DNA of 64,000 nt from Osmia lignaria lignaria (taxonomy: Eukaryota > Arthropoda > Insecta > Hymenoptera > Megachilidae): NCBI RefSeq assembly GCF_051020975.1, contig NW_027478161.1, positions 6,944,001 to 7,008,000 of the forward strand, written 5' to 3'. Made by a program: the position numbers and the translations under genes. Below the pieces are notes generated by a model. That model ran no database searches. It worked only from the letters and a program-made list of their open reading frames with translations, and had not been told where the DNA came from. Shown in pieces: positions 36,695 to 48,606 of this stretch. Every line of letters begins with the position of its first letter. Position 1 is the first letter of the stretch.

Positions 36695-39268
36695 TTTTAA
36701 ATATCTTGATATATCTCGAGAACTACGCATCTGATCAAAAAATATCATAGAACATAAAAAGTAGGAAACTTAATTCTCTACAAAAAAGGTCTCTTAACAT
36801 TTTGCCATAGCTCGCTTCGTTTCCGAGATATTTGCAGATTTATCTCAAGGGAAGGGGCCTAACGGACATATTTCGAGAAGTTTCTTCTTCTTGTTGTTCT
36901 TCTTCTGCACAGCTAAGCTGGAAGTGGCATTAGCGGCTCGCAATAGTGCACAGTTATCTCAAAGAAAGGGGCCACGGTGTTTCTGTATCTCTAATATGTT
37001 GGTGCGGCTTCGGAACTTTTAAGTATCTCGATATATCTCGAAAACTACGCTTCTGATCAAAAAATATCATAGAACATAAATTGTAGGAAACATAATTCTC
37101 TACAAAAAACGTCTCTTAACATTTTGCCATAGCTCGCTTCGTTTCCGAGATATTTGCAGATTCAGCTCAAAGGAACTGGCCTGACGGACATATTTCGAGA
37201 TATTTCTTCTTCTTGTTGTTCTTCCTCTGCACAGCTAAGCTGGAAGTGGCATTTGCAGCTCGCAATAGTGCAGAGTTATCTCAAAGAAAGGGGCCACGGT
37301 GTTTCTGTATCTATTATGTTGGTGCGGCTTCGGAACTTTTAAATATCTCGATATATCTCGAAAACTACGCTTCTGATCAAAAAATATCATAGAACATAAA
37401 TTGTAGGAAACATAATTCTCTACAAAAAAGGTCTCTCAACATTTTGCCATAGCTCGCTTCGTTTCCGAGATATTTGCAGATATATCTCAAGGGCAGGGGC
37501 CTGACGGACATATTTCGAGATATTTCTTCTTCTTGTTGTTCTTCTTCTGCACAGCTAAGCTGGAAGTGGCATTTACAGCTCGCAATAGTGCAGAGTTATC
37601 TCAAAGAAAGGGGCCACGGTGTTTCTGTATCTCTATTATGTTGGTGCGGCTTCGGAACTTTTAAATATCTTGATATATCTCGAGAACTACGCATCTGATC
37701 AAAAAATATCATAGAACATAAAAAGTAGGAAACTTAATTCTCTACAAAAAAGGTCTCTTAACATTTTGCCATAGCTCGCTTCGTTTCCGAGATATTTGCA
37801 GATTTATCTCAAGGGAAGGGGCCTAACGGACATATTTCGAGATATTTCTTCTTCTTGTTGTTCTTCTTCTGCACAGCTAAACTGGAAGTGGCATTTCCAG
37901 CTCGCAATAGTGCAGAGTTATCTCAAAGAAAGGAGCCACGGTGTTTCTGTATCTCTATTATGTTGGTGCGGCTTCGGAACTTTTAAATATCTTGATATAT
38001 CTCGAGAACTACGCATCTGATCAAAAAATATCATAGAACATAAAAAGTAGGAAACTTAATTCTCTACAAAAAAGGTCTCTTAACATTTTGCCATAGCTCG
38101 CTTCGTTTCCAAGATATTTGCAGATTTATCTCAATGGAAGGGGCCTGACGGGCATATTTCGAGATATATCTTCTTCTTGTTGTTCTTCTTCTGCACAGCT
38201 AAGCTGGAAGTGGCATTTGCGGCTCGCACTATTGCAGAGTTATCTCAAAGAAAGGGGCCACGGTGTTTCTGTATCTCTATTATGTTGGTGCGGCTTCGTA
38301 ACTTTTAAATATCTAGATATATCTCGAAAACTACGCTTCTGATCAAAAAATGTCATAGAACATAAATTGTAGGAAACATAATTCTCTACAAAAAAGGTCT
38401 CTTAACATTTTGCCATAGCTCGCTTGGTTTCCGAGATATTTGCAGATATATCTCAAGGGCAGGGGCCTGACGGACATATTTCGAGATATTTCTTCTTCTT
38501 GTTGTTCTTCTTCTGCACAGCTAAGCTGGAAGTGGCATTTACAGCTCGCAATAGTGCAGAGTTATCTCAAAGAAAGGAGCCGCGGTGTTTCTGTATCTCT
38601 AATATGTTGGTGCGGCTTCGGAACTTTTAAGTATCTCGATATATCTCGAAAACTACGCTTCTGATCAAAAAATATCATAGAACATAAATTGTAGGAAACA
38701 TAATTCTCTACAAAAAACGTCTCTTAACATTTTGCCATAGCTCGCTTCGTTTCCGAGATATTTGCAGATTCAGCTCAAAGGAACTGGCCTGACGGACATA
38801 TTTCGAGATATTTCTTCTTCTTGTTGTTCTTCCTCTGCACAGCTAAGGTGGAAGTGGCATTTGCAGCTCGCAATAGTGCAGAGTTATCTCAAAGAAAGGG
38901 GCCACGGTGTTTCTGTATCTCTATTATGTTGGTGCGGCTTCGGAACTTTTAAATATCTTGATATATCTCGAGAACTACGCGTCTGATCAAAAAATATCAT
39001 AGAACATAAAAAGTAGGAAACATAATTCTCTACAAAAAAGGTCTCTTAACATTTTGCCATAGCTCGCGTCGTTTCCGAGATATTTGCAGATTTATCTCAA
39101 GGGAAGGGGCCTGACGGACATATTTCGAGATATTTCTTCTTCTTGTTGTTCTTCCTCTGCACAGCTAAGCTGGAAGTGGCATTTGCGGCTCGCACTAGTG
39201 CAGAGTTATCTCAAAGAAAGGGGCCACGGTGTTTCTGTATCTCTATTATGTTGGTGCGGCTTCGGAAC
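36695..39268. repeat. Shortened higher-order repeat (units 115-122)
   Basis: Order: X, G2, Q, N, T/Lf mosaic, S, G, Bk. The mosaic unit 37981-38302 has a T head (TTTCCAAGATA, CAATGGAAGG, GACGGGCAT) and an Lf tail (CACTATTG, CTTCGTAAC). Relative to the 11-unit form, Bv is gone and T is fused to Lf, as expected from one unequal crossover. Units 121-122 carry AAGGTGG and CGCGTCG, tying them to 11910-12553, 27681-28324 and, for AAGGTGG, 54401-54722. Confidence 0.86.
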
Positions 39269-40878
39269 TTTTAAATATCTCGATATATCTCGAAAACTAC
39301 GCTTCTGATCAAAAAATATCATAGAGCGTAAATTGTAGGAAACATTATTCTCTACAAAAAAGGTCTCTTAACATTTTGCCATAGCACGCTTCGTTTCCGA
39401 GATATTTGCAGATTCATCTCAAGGGAAGTGGCCTGACGGACATATTTCAAGATATTTCTTCTTCTTGTTGTTCTTCTTCTGCACAGCTAAGCTGGAAGTG
39501 GCATTTGCAGCTCGCAATAGTGCAGAGTTATCCCAAAGAAAGGGGCCACGGTGTTTCTGTATCTCTATTATGTTGGTGCGGCTTCGGAACTTTTAAATAT
39601 CTTGATATATCTCGAGAACTACGCATCTGATCAAAAAATATCATACTACATAAAAAGTAGGAAACTTCATTCTCTACAAGAAAGGTCTCTAAACATTTTG
39701 CCATAGCTCGCTTCGTTTCCGAGATATTTGCAGATTTATCTCAAGGGAAGGGGCCTGACGGACATATTTCGAGATATTTCTTCTTCTTGTTGTTCTTCTT
39801 CTGCACAGCTAAGCTGGAAGTGGCATTTGCGGCTCGCACTAGTGCAGAGTTATCTCAAAGAAAGGGGCCACGGTGTTTCTGTATCTCTATTATGTTGGTG
39901 CGGCTTCGGAACTTTTAAATATCTTGATATATCTCGAGAACTACGCATCTGATCAAAAAATATCATAGAACATGAAAAGTAGGAAACATAATTCTCTACA
40001 AAAAAGGTCTCTTAACATTTTGCCATAGCTCGCTTCGTTTCCGAGATATTTGCAGATTCATCTCAAGGGAAGTGGCCTGACGGACATATTTCGAGATATT
40101 TCTTCTTCTTGTTGTTCTTCTTCTGCACAGCTAAGCTGGAAGTGGCATTTGCAGCTCGCAATAGTGCAGAGTTATCCCAAAGAAAGGGGCCACGGTGTTT
40201 CTGTATCTCTATTATGTTGGTGCGGCTTCGGAACTTTTAAATATCTTGATATATCTCGAGAACTACGCATCTGATCAAAAAATATCATAGAACATAAAAA
40301 GTAGGATACTTAATTCTCTACAAAAAAGGTCTCTTAACATTTTGCCATAGCTCGCTTCGTTTCCGAGATATTTGCAGATTTATCTCAAGGGAAGGGGCCT
40401 GACGGACATATTTCGAGATATTTCTTCTTCTTGTTGTTCTTCTTCTGCACAGCTAAGCTGGAAGTGGCATTTGCGGCTCGCACTAGTGCAGAGTTATCTC
40501 AAAGAAAGGGGCCACGGTGTTTCTGTATCTCTATTATGTTGGTGCGGCTTCGGAACTTTTAAATATCTCGATATATCTCGAAAACTACGCTTCTGATCAA
40601 AAAATATCATAGAGCGTAAATTGTAGGAAACATTATTCTCTACAAAAAAGGTCTCTTAACATTTTGCCATAGCACGCTTCGTTTCCGAGATATTTGCAGA
40701 TTCATCTCAAGGGAAGTGGCCTGACGGACATATTTCGAGATATTTCTTCTTCTTGTTGTTCTTCTTCTGCACAGCTAAGCTGGAAGTGGCATTTGCAGCT
40801 CGCAATAGTGCAGAGTTATCCCAAAGAAAGGGGCCACGGTGTTTCTGTATCTCTATTATGTTGGTGCGGCTTCGGAAC

Positions 40879-42810
40879 TTTTAAATATCTTGATATATCG
40901 CGAGAACTACGCATCTGATCAAAAAATATCATACTACATAAAAAGTAGGAAACTTAATTCTCTACAAGAAAGGTCTCTAAACATTTTGCCATAGCTCGCT
41001 TCGTTTCCGAGATATTTGCAGATTTATCTCAAGGGAAGGGGCCTGACGGACATATTTCGAGATATTTCTTCTTCTTGTTGTTCTTCTTCTGCACAGCTAA
41101 GCTGGAAGTGGCATTTGCGGCTCGCACTAGTGCAGAGTTATCTCAAAGAAAGGGGCCACGGTGTTTCTGTATCTCTATTATGTTGGTGCGGCTTCGGAAC
41201 TTTTAAATATCTTGATATATCTCGAGAACTACGCATCTGATCAAAAAATATCATAGAACATGAAAAGTAGGAAACATAATTCTCTACAAAAAAGGTCTCT
41301 TAACATTTTGCCATAGCTCGCTTCGTTTCCGAGATATTTGCAGATTCATCTCAAGGGAAGGGGCCTAACGGACATATTTCGAGATATTTCTTCTTCTTGT
41401 TGTTCTTCTTCTGCACAGCTAAGCTGGAAGTGGCATTTGCAGCTCGCAATAGTGCAGAGTTATCCCAAAGAAAGGGGCCACGGTGTTTCTGTATCTCTAT
41501 TATGTTGGTGCGGCTTCGGAACTTTTAAATATCTTGATATATCTCGAGAACTACGCATCTGATCAAAAAATATCATAGAACATAAAAAGTAGGAAACTTA
41601 ATTCTCTACAAAAAAGGTCTCTTAACATTTTGCCATAGCTCGCTTCGTTTCCGAGATATTTGCAGATTCATCTCAAGGGAAGTGGCCTGACGGACATATT
41701 TCGAGATATTTCTTCTTCTTGTTGTTCTTCTTCTGCACAGCTAAGCTGGAAGTGGCATTTGCAGCTCGCAATAGTGCAGAGTTATCCCAAAGAAAGGGGC
41801 CACGGTGTTTCTGTATCTCTATTATGTTGGTGCGGCTTCGGAACTTTTAAATATCTTGATATATCGCGAGAACTACGCATCTGATCAAAAAATATCATAC
41901 TACATAAAAAGTAGGAAACTTAATTCTCTACAAGAAAGGTCTCTTAACATTTTGCCATAGCTCGCTTCGTTTCCGAGATATTTGCAGATTTATCTCAAGG
42001 GAAGGGGCCTGACGGACATATTTCGAGATATTTCTTCTTCTTGTTGTTCTTCTTCTGCACAGCTAAGCTGGAAGTGGCATTTGCGGCTCGCACTAGTGCA
42101 GAGTTATCTCAAAGAAAGGGGCCACGGTGTTTCTGTATCTCTATTATGTTGGTGCGGCTTCGGAACTTTTAAATATCTTGATATATCTCGAGAACTACGC
42201 ATCTGATCAAAAAATATCATAGAACATGAAAAGTAGGAAACATAATTCTCTACAAAAAAGGTCTCTTAACATTTTGCCATAGCTCGCTTCGTTTCCGAGA
42301 TATTTGCAGATTCATCTCAAGGGAAGGGGCCTAACGGACATATTTCGAGATATTTCTTCTTCTTGTTGTTCTTCTTCTGCACAGCTAAGCTGGAAGTGGC
42401 ATTTGCAGCTCGCAATAGTGCAGAGTTATCCCAAAGAAAGGGGCCACGGTGTTTCTGTATCTCTATTATGTTGGTGCGGCTTCGGAACTTTTAAATATCT
42501 TGATATATCTCGAGAACTACGCATCTGATCAAAAAATATCATAGAACATAAAAAGTAGGAAACTTAATTCTCTACAAAAAAGGTCTCTTAACATTTTGCC
42601 ATAGCTCGCTTCGTTTCCGAGATATTTGCAGATTCATCTCAAGGGAAGTGGCCTGACGGACATATTTCGAGATATTTCTTCTTCTTGTTGTTCTTCTTCT
42701 GCACAGCTAAGCTGGAAGTGGCATTTGCAGCTCGCAATAGTGCAGAGTTATCCCAAAGAAAGGGGCCACGGTGTTTCTGTATCTCTATTATGTTGGTGCG
42801 GCTTCGGAAC
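40879..42810. repeat. Three-unit tandem duplication (2 x 966 bp)
   Basis: 40879-41844 and 41845-42810 each read Be, H, H. The middle unit of each has an H head but GGGAAGGGGCCTAACGG instead of the usual H sequence GGAAGTGGCCTGACGG, a combination seen only in these two. The third units differ: 41523-41844 ends TCGCGAG and CATACTACAT, while 42489-42810 ends TCTCGAG and GTAGGATAC. The duplication was thus followed by replacement of one tail. Confidence 0.83.
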
Positions 42811-45800
42811 TTTTAAATATCTTGATATATCTCGAGAACTACGCATCTGATCAAAAAATATCATAGAACATAAAAAGTAGGATACTTAATTCTCTACAAA
42901 AAAGGTCTCTTAACATTTTGCCATAGCTCGCTTCGTTTCCGAGATATTTGCAGATTTATCTCAAGGGAAGGGGCCTGACGGACATATTTCGAGATATTTC
43001 TTCTTCTTGTTGTTCTTCTTCTGCACAGCTAAGCTGGAAGTGGCATTTGCGGCTCGCACTAGTGCAGAGTTATCTCAAAGAAAGGGGCCACGGTGTTTCT
43101 GTATCTCTATTATGTTGGTGCTGCTTCGGAACTTTTAAATATCTCGATATATCTCGAAAACTACGCTTCTGATCAAAAAATATCATAGAGCGTAAATTGT
43201 AGGAAACATTATTCTCTACAAAAAAGGTCTCTTAACATTTTGCCATAGCACGCTTCGTTTCCGAGATATTTGCAGATTCATCTCAAGGGAAGTGGCCTGA
43301 CGGACATATTTCGAGATATTTCTTCTTCTTGTTGTTCTTCTTCTGCACAGCTAAGCTGGAAGTGGCATTTGCAGCTCGCAATAGTGCAGAGTTATCCCAA
43401 AGAAAGGGGCCACGGTGTTTCTGTATCTCTATTATGTTGGTGCGGCTTCGGAACTTTTAAATATCTTGATATATCGCGAGAACTACGCATCTGATCAAAA
43501 AATATCATACTACATAAAAAGTAGGAAACTTAATTCTCTACAAGAAAGGTCTCTAAACATTTTGCCATAGCTCGCTTCGTTTCCGAGATATTTGCAGATT
43601 TATCTCAAGGGAAGGGGCCTGACGGACATATTTCGAGATATTTCTTCTTCTTGTTGTTCTTCTTCTGCACAGCTAAGCTGGAAGTGGCATTTGCGGCTCG
43701 CACTAGTGCAGAGTTATCTCAAAGAAAGGGGCCACGGTGTTTCTGTATCTCTATTATGTTGGTGCGGCTTCGGAACTTTTAAATATCTTGATATATCTCG
43801 AGAACTACGCATCTGATCAAAAAATATCATAGAACATGGAAAGTAGGAAACATAATTCTCTACAAAAATGGTCTCTTAACATTTTGCCATAGCTCGCTTC
43901 GTTTCCGAGATATTTGCAGATTCATCTCAAGGGAAGTGGCCTGACGGACATATTTCGAGATATTTCTTCTTCTTGTTGTTCTTCTTCTGCACAGCTAAGC
44001 TGGAAGTGGCATTTGCAGCTCGCAATAGTGCAGAGTTATCCCAAAGAAAGGGGCCACGGTGTTTCTGTATCTCTATTATGTTGGTGCGGCTTCGGAACTT
44101 TTAAATATCTTGATATATCTCGAGAACTACGCATCTGATCAAAAAATATCATAGAACATAAAAAGTAGGATACTTAATTCTCTACAAAAAAGGTCTCTTA
44201 ACATTTTGCCATAGTTCGCTTCGTTTCCGAGATATTTGCAGATTTATCTCAAGGGAAGGGGCCTGACGGACATATTTCGAGATATTTCTTCTTCTTGTTG
44301 TTCTTCTTCTGCACAGCTAAGCTGGAAGTGGCATTTGCGGCTCGCACTAGTGCAGAGTTATCTCAAAGAAAGGGGCCACGGTGTTTCTGTATCTCTATTA
44401 TGTTGGTGCGGCTTCGGAACTTTTAAATATCTTGATATATCTCGAGAACTACGCATCTGATCAAAAAATATCATAGAACATGAAAAGTAGGAAACATAAT
44501 TCTCTACAAAAAAGGTCTCTTAACATTTTGCCATAGCTCGCTTCGTTTCCGAGATATTTGCAGATTCATCTCAAGGGAAGTGGCCTGACGGACATATTTC
44601 GAGATATTTCTTCTTCTTGTTGTTCTTCTTCTGCACAGCTAAGCTGGAAGTGGCATTTGCAGCTCGCAATAGTGCAGAGTTATCCCAAAGAAAGGGGCCA
44701 CGGTGTTTCTGTATCTCTATTATGTTGGTGCGGCTTCGGAACTTTTAAATATCTTGATATATCTCGAGAACTACGCATCTGATCAAAAAATATCATAGAA
44801 CATAAAAAGTAGGAAACTTAATTCTCTACAAAAAACGTCTCTTAACATTTTGCCATAGCTCGCTTCGTTTCCGAGATATTTGCAGATTCATCTCAAGGGA
44901 AGTGGCCTGACGGACATATTTCGAGATATTTCTTCTTCTTGTTGTTCTTCTTCTGCACAGCTAAGCTGGAAGTGGCATTTGCAGCTCGCAATAGTGCAGA
45001 GTTATCCCAAAGAAAGGGGCCACGGTGTTTCTGTATCTCTATTATGTTGGTGCGGCTTCGGAACTTTTAAATATCTTGATATATCTCGAGAACTACGCAT
45101 CTGATCAAAAAATATCATAGAACATAAAAAGTAGGATACTTAATTCTCTACAAAAAAGGTCTCTTAACATTTTGCCATAGCTCGCTTCGTTTCCGAGATA
45201 TTTGCAGATTTATCTCAAGGGAAGGGGCCTGACGGACATATTTCGAGATATTTCTTCTTCTTGTTGTTCTTCTTCTGCACAGCTAAGCTGGAAGTGGCAT
45301 TTGCGGCTCGCACTAGTGCAGAGTTATCTCAAAGAAAGGGGCCACGGTGTTTCTGTATCTCTATTATGTTGGTGCGGCTTCGGAACTTTTAAATATCTCG
45401 ATATATCTCGAAAACTACGCTTCTGATCAAAAAATATCATAGAGCGTAAATTGTAGGAAACATTATTCTCTACAAAAAAGGTCTCTTAACATTTTGCCAT
45501 AGCACGCTTCGTTTCCGAGATATTTGCAGATTTATCTCAAGGGAAGTGGCCTGACGGACATATTTCGAGATATTTCTTCTTCTTGTTGTTCTTCTTCTGC
45601 ACAGCTAAGCTGGAAGTGGCATTTGCAGCTCGCAATAGTGCAGAGTTATCCCAAAGAAAGGGGCCACGGTGTTTCTGTATCTCTATTATGTTGGTGCGGC
45701 TTCGGAACTTTTAAATATCTTGATATATCGCGAGAACTACGCATCTGATCAAAAAATATCATACTACATAAAAAGTAGGAAACTTAATTCTCTACAAGAA

Positions 45801-46996
45801 AGGTCTCTAAACATTTTGCCATAGCTCGCTTCGTTTCCGAGATATTTGCAGATTTATCTCAAGGGAAGGGGCCTGACGGACATATTTCGAGATATTTCTT
45901 CTTCTTGTTGTTCTTCTTCTGCACAGCTAAGCTGGAAGTGGCATTTGCGGCTCGCACTAGTGCAGAGTTATCTCAAAGAAAGGGGCCACGGTGTTTCTGT
46001 ATCTCTATTATGTTGGTGCGGCTTCGGAACTTTTAAATATCTTGATATATCTCGAGAACTACGCATCTGATCAAAAAATATCATAGAACATGGAAAGTAG
46101 GAAACATAATTCTCTACAAAAATGGTCTCTTAACATTTTGCCATAGCTCGCTTCGTTTCCGAGATATTTGCAGATTCATCTCAAGGGAAGTGGCCTGACG
46201 GACATATTTCGAGATATTTCTTCTTCTTGTTGTTCTTCTTCTGCACAGCTAAGCTGGAAGTGGCATTTGCAGCTCGCAATAGTGCAGAGTTATCCCAAAG
46301 AAAGGGGCCACGGTGTTTCTGTATCTCTATTATGTTGGTGCGGCTTCGGAACTTTTAAATATCTTGATATATCTCGAGAACTACGCATCTGATCAAAAAA
46401 TATCATAGAACATAAAAAGTAGGATACTTAATTCTCTACAAAAAAGGTCTCTTAACATTTTGCCATAGTTCGCTTCGTTTCCGAGATATTTGCAGATTTA
46501 TCTCAAGGGAAGGGGCCTGACGGACATATTTCGAGATATTTCTTCTTCTTGTTGTTCTTCTTCTGCACAGCTAAGCTGGAAGTGGCATTTGCGGCTCGCA
46601 CTAGTGCAGAGTTATCTCAAAGAAAGGGGCCACGGTGTTTCTGTATCTCTATTATGTTGGTGCGGCTTCGGAACTTTTAAATATCTTGATATATCTCGAG
46701 AACTACGCATCTGATCAAAAAATATCATAGAACATGAAAAGTAGGAAACATAATTCTCTACAAAAAAGGTCTCTTAACATTTTGCCATAGCTCGCTTCGT
46801 TTCCGAGATATTTGCAGATTCATCTCAAGGGAAGTGGCCTGACGGACATATTTCGAGATATTTCTTCTTCTTGTTGTTCTTCTTCTGCACAGCTAAGCTG
46901 GAAGTGGCATTTGCAGCTCGCAATAGTGCAGAGTTATCCCAAAGAAAGGGGCCACGGTGTTTCTGTATCTCTATTATGTTGGTGCGGCTTCGGAAC
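42489..46996. repeat. Seven-unit tandem duplication (2 x 2,254 bp)
   Basis: 42489-44742 and 44743-46996 both read H, Bk, H, Be, H, Be, H. Rare shared marks lie exactly 2,254 bp apart: CATGGAAAG (43835 and 46089), AAAAATGGTC (about 43864 and 46118) and CATAGTTCGC (about 44211 and 46465). Because seven is odd, the join places two H units side by side at 44743. Differences include AAAACGTC near 44832 and GGTGCTGC near 43117 in the first half, and an H head changed to TTTATCTC in the second half near 45529. Confidence 0.88.
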
Positions 46997-48606
46997 TTTT
47001 AAATATCTTGATATATCTCGAGAACTACGCATCTGATCAAAAAATATCATAGAACATAAAAAGTAGGATACTTAATTCTCTACAAAAAAGGTCTCTTAAC
47101 ATTTTGCCATAGCTCGCTTCGTTTCCGAGATATTTGCAGATTTATCTCAAGGGAAGGGGCCTGACGGACATATTTCGAGATATTTCTTCTTCTTGTTGTT
47201 CTTCTTCTGCACAGCTAAGCTGGAAGTGGCATTTGCGGCTCGCACTAGTGCAGAGTTATCTCAAAGAAAGGGGCCACGGTGTTTCTGTATCTCTATTATG
47301 TTGGTGCGGCTTCGGAACTTTTAAATATCTTGATATATCTCGAGAACTACGCATCTGATCAAAAAATATCATAGAACATGAAAAGTAGGAAACATAATTC
47401 TCTACAAAAAAGGTCTCTTAACATTTTGCCATAGCTCGCTTCGTTTCCGAGATATTTGCAGATTCATCTCAAGGGAAGTGGCCTGACGGACATATTTCGA
47501 GATATTTCTTCTTCTTGTTGTTCTTCTTCTGCACAGCTAAGCTGGAAGTGGCATTTGCGGCTCGCACTAGTGCAGAGTTATCTCAAAGAAAGGGGCCACG
47601 GTGTTTCTGTATCTCTATTATGTTGGTGCGGCTTCGGAACTTTTAAATATCTTGATATATCTCGAGAACTACGCATCTGATCAAAAAATATCATAGAACA
47701 TGAAAAGTAGGAAACATAATTCTCTACAAAAAAGGTCTCTTAACATTTTGCCATAGCTCGCTTCGTTTCCGAGATATTTGCAGATTCATCTCAAGGGAAG
47801 TGGCCTGACGGACATATTTCGAGATATTTCTTCTTCTTGTTGTTCTTCTTCTGCACAGCTAAGCTGGAAGTGGCATTTGCAGCTCGCAATAGTGCAGAGT
47901 TATCCCAAAGAAAGGGGCCACGGTGTTTCTGTATCTCTATTATGTTGGTGCGGCTTCGGAACTTTTAAATATCTTGATATATCTCGAGAACTACGCATCT
48001 GATCAAAAAATATCATAGAACATAAAAAGTAGGATACTTAATTCTCTACAAAAAAGGTCTCTTAACATTTTGCCATAGCTCGCTTCGTTTCCGAGATATT
48101 TGCAGATTTCTCTCAAGGGAAGGGGCCTGACGGACATATTTCGAGATATTTCTTCTTCTTGTTGTTCTTCTTCTGCACAGCTAAGCTGGAAGTGGCATTT
48201 GCGGCTCGCACTAGTGCAGAGTTATCTCAAAGAAAGGGGCCACGGTGTTTCTGTATCTCTATTATGTTGGTGCGGCTTCGGAACTTTTAAATATCTTGAT
48301 ATATCTCGAGAACTACGCATCTGATCAAAAAATATCATAGAACATGAAAAGTAGGAAACATAATTCTCTACAAAAAAGGTCTCTTAACATTTTGCCATAG
48401 CTCGCTTCGTTTCCGAGATATTTGCAGATTCATCTCAAGGGAAGTGGCCTGACGGACATATTTCGAGATATTTCTTCTTCTTGTTGTTCTTCTTCTGCAC
48501 AGCTAAGCTGGAAGTGGCATTTGCAGCTCGCAATAGTGCAGAGTTATCCCAAAGAAAGGGGCCACGGTGTTTCTGTATCTCTATTATGTTGGTGCGGCTT
48601 CGGAAC

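Larger units (their letters stand above)
39269..48606. repeat. B/H alternating domain (units 123-151, about 9.3 kb)
   Basis: Apart from one mosaic unit, every unit here is B or H. The basic pattern is a 644-bp B-H pair. A four-unit, 1,288-bp pattern is visible in part from the tails: Bk (AGAGCGTAAAT), H (TCGCGAG, CATACTACAT), Be (CATGAAAAG or CATGGAAAG), H (GTAGGATAC). Alternation breaks at H-H joins near 41523, 42489 and 44743, each explained by a local duplication. Unit 148 (47319-47640) has an H head and a B tail. Unit 150 has GATTTCTCTC near 48107. Confidence 0.87.
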
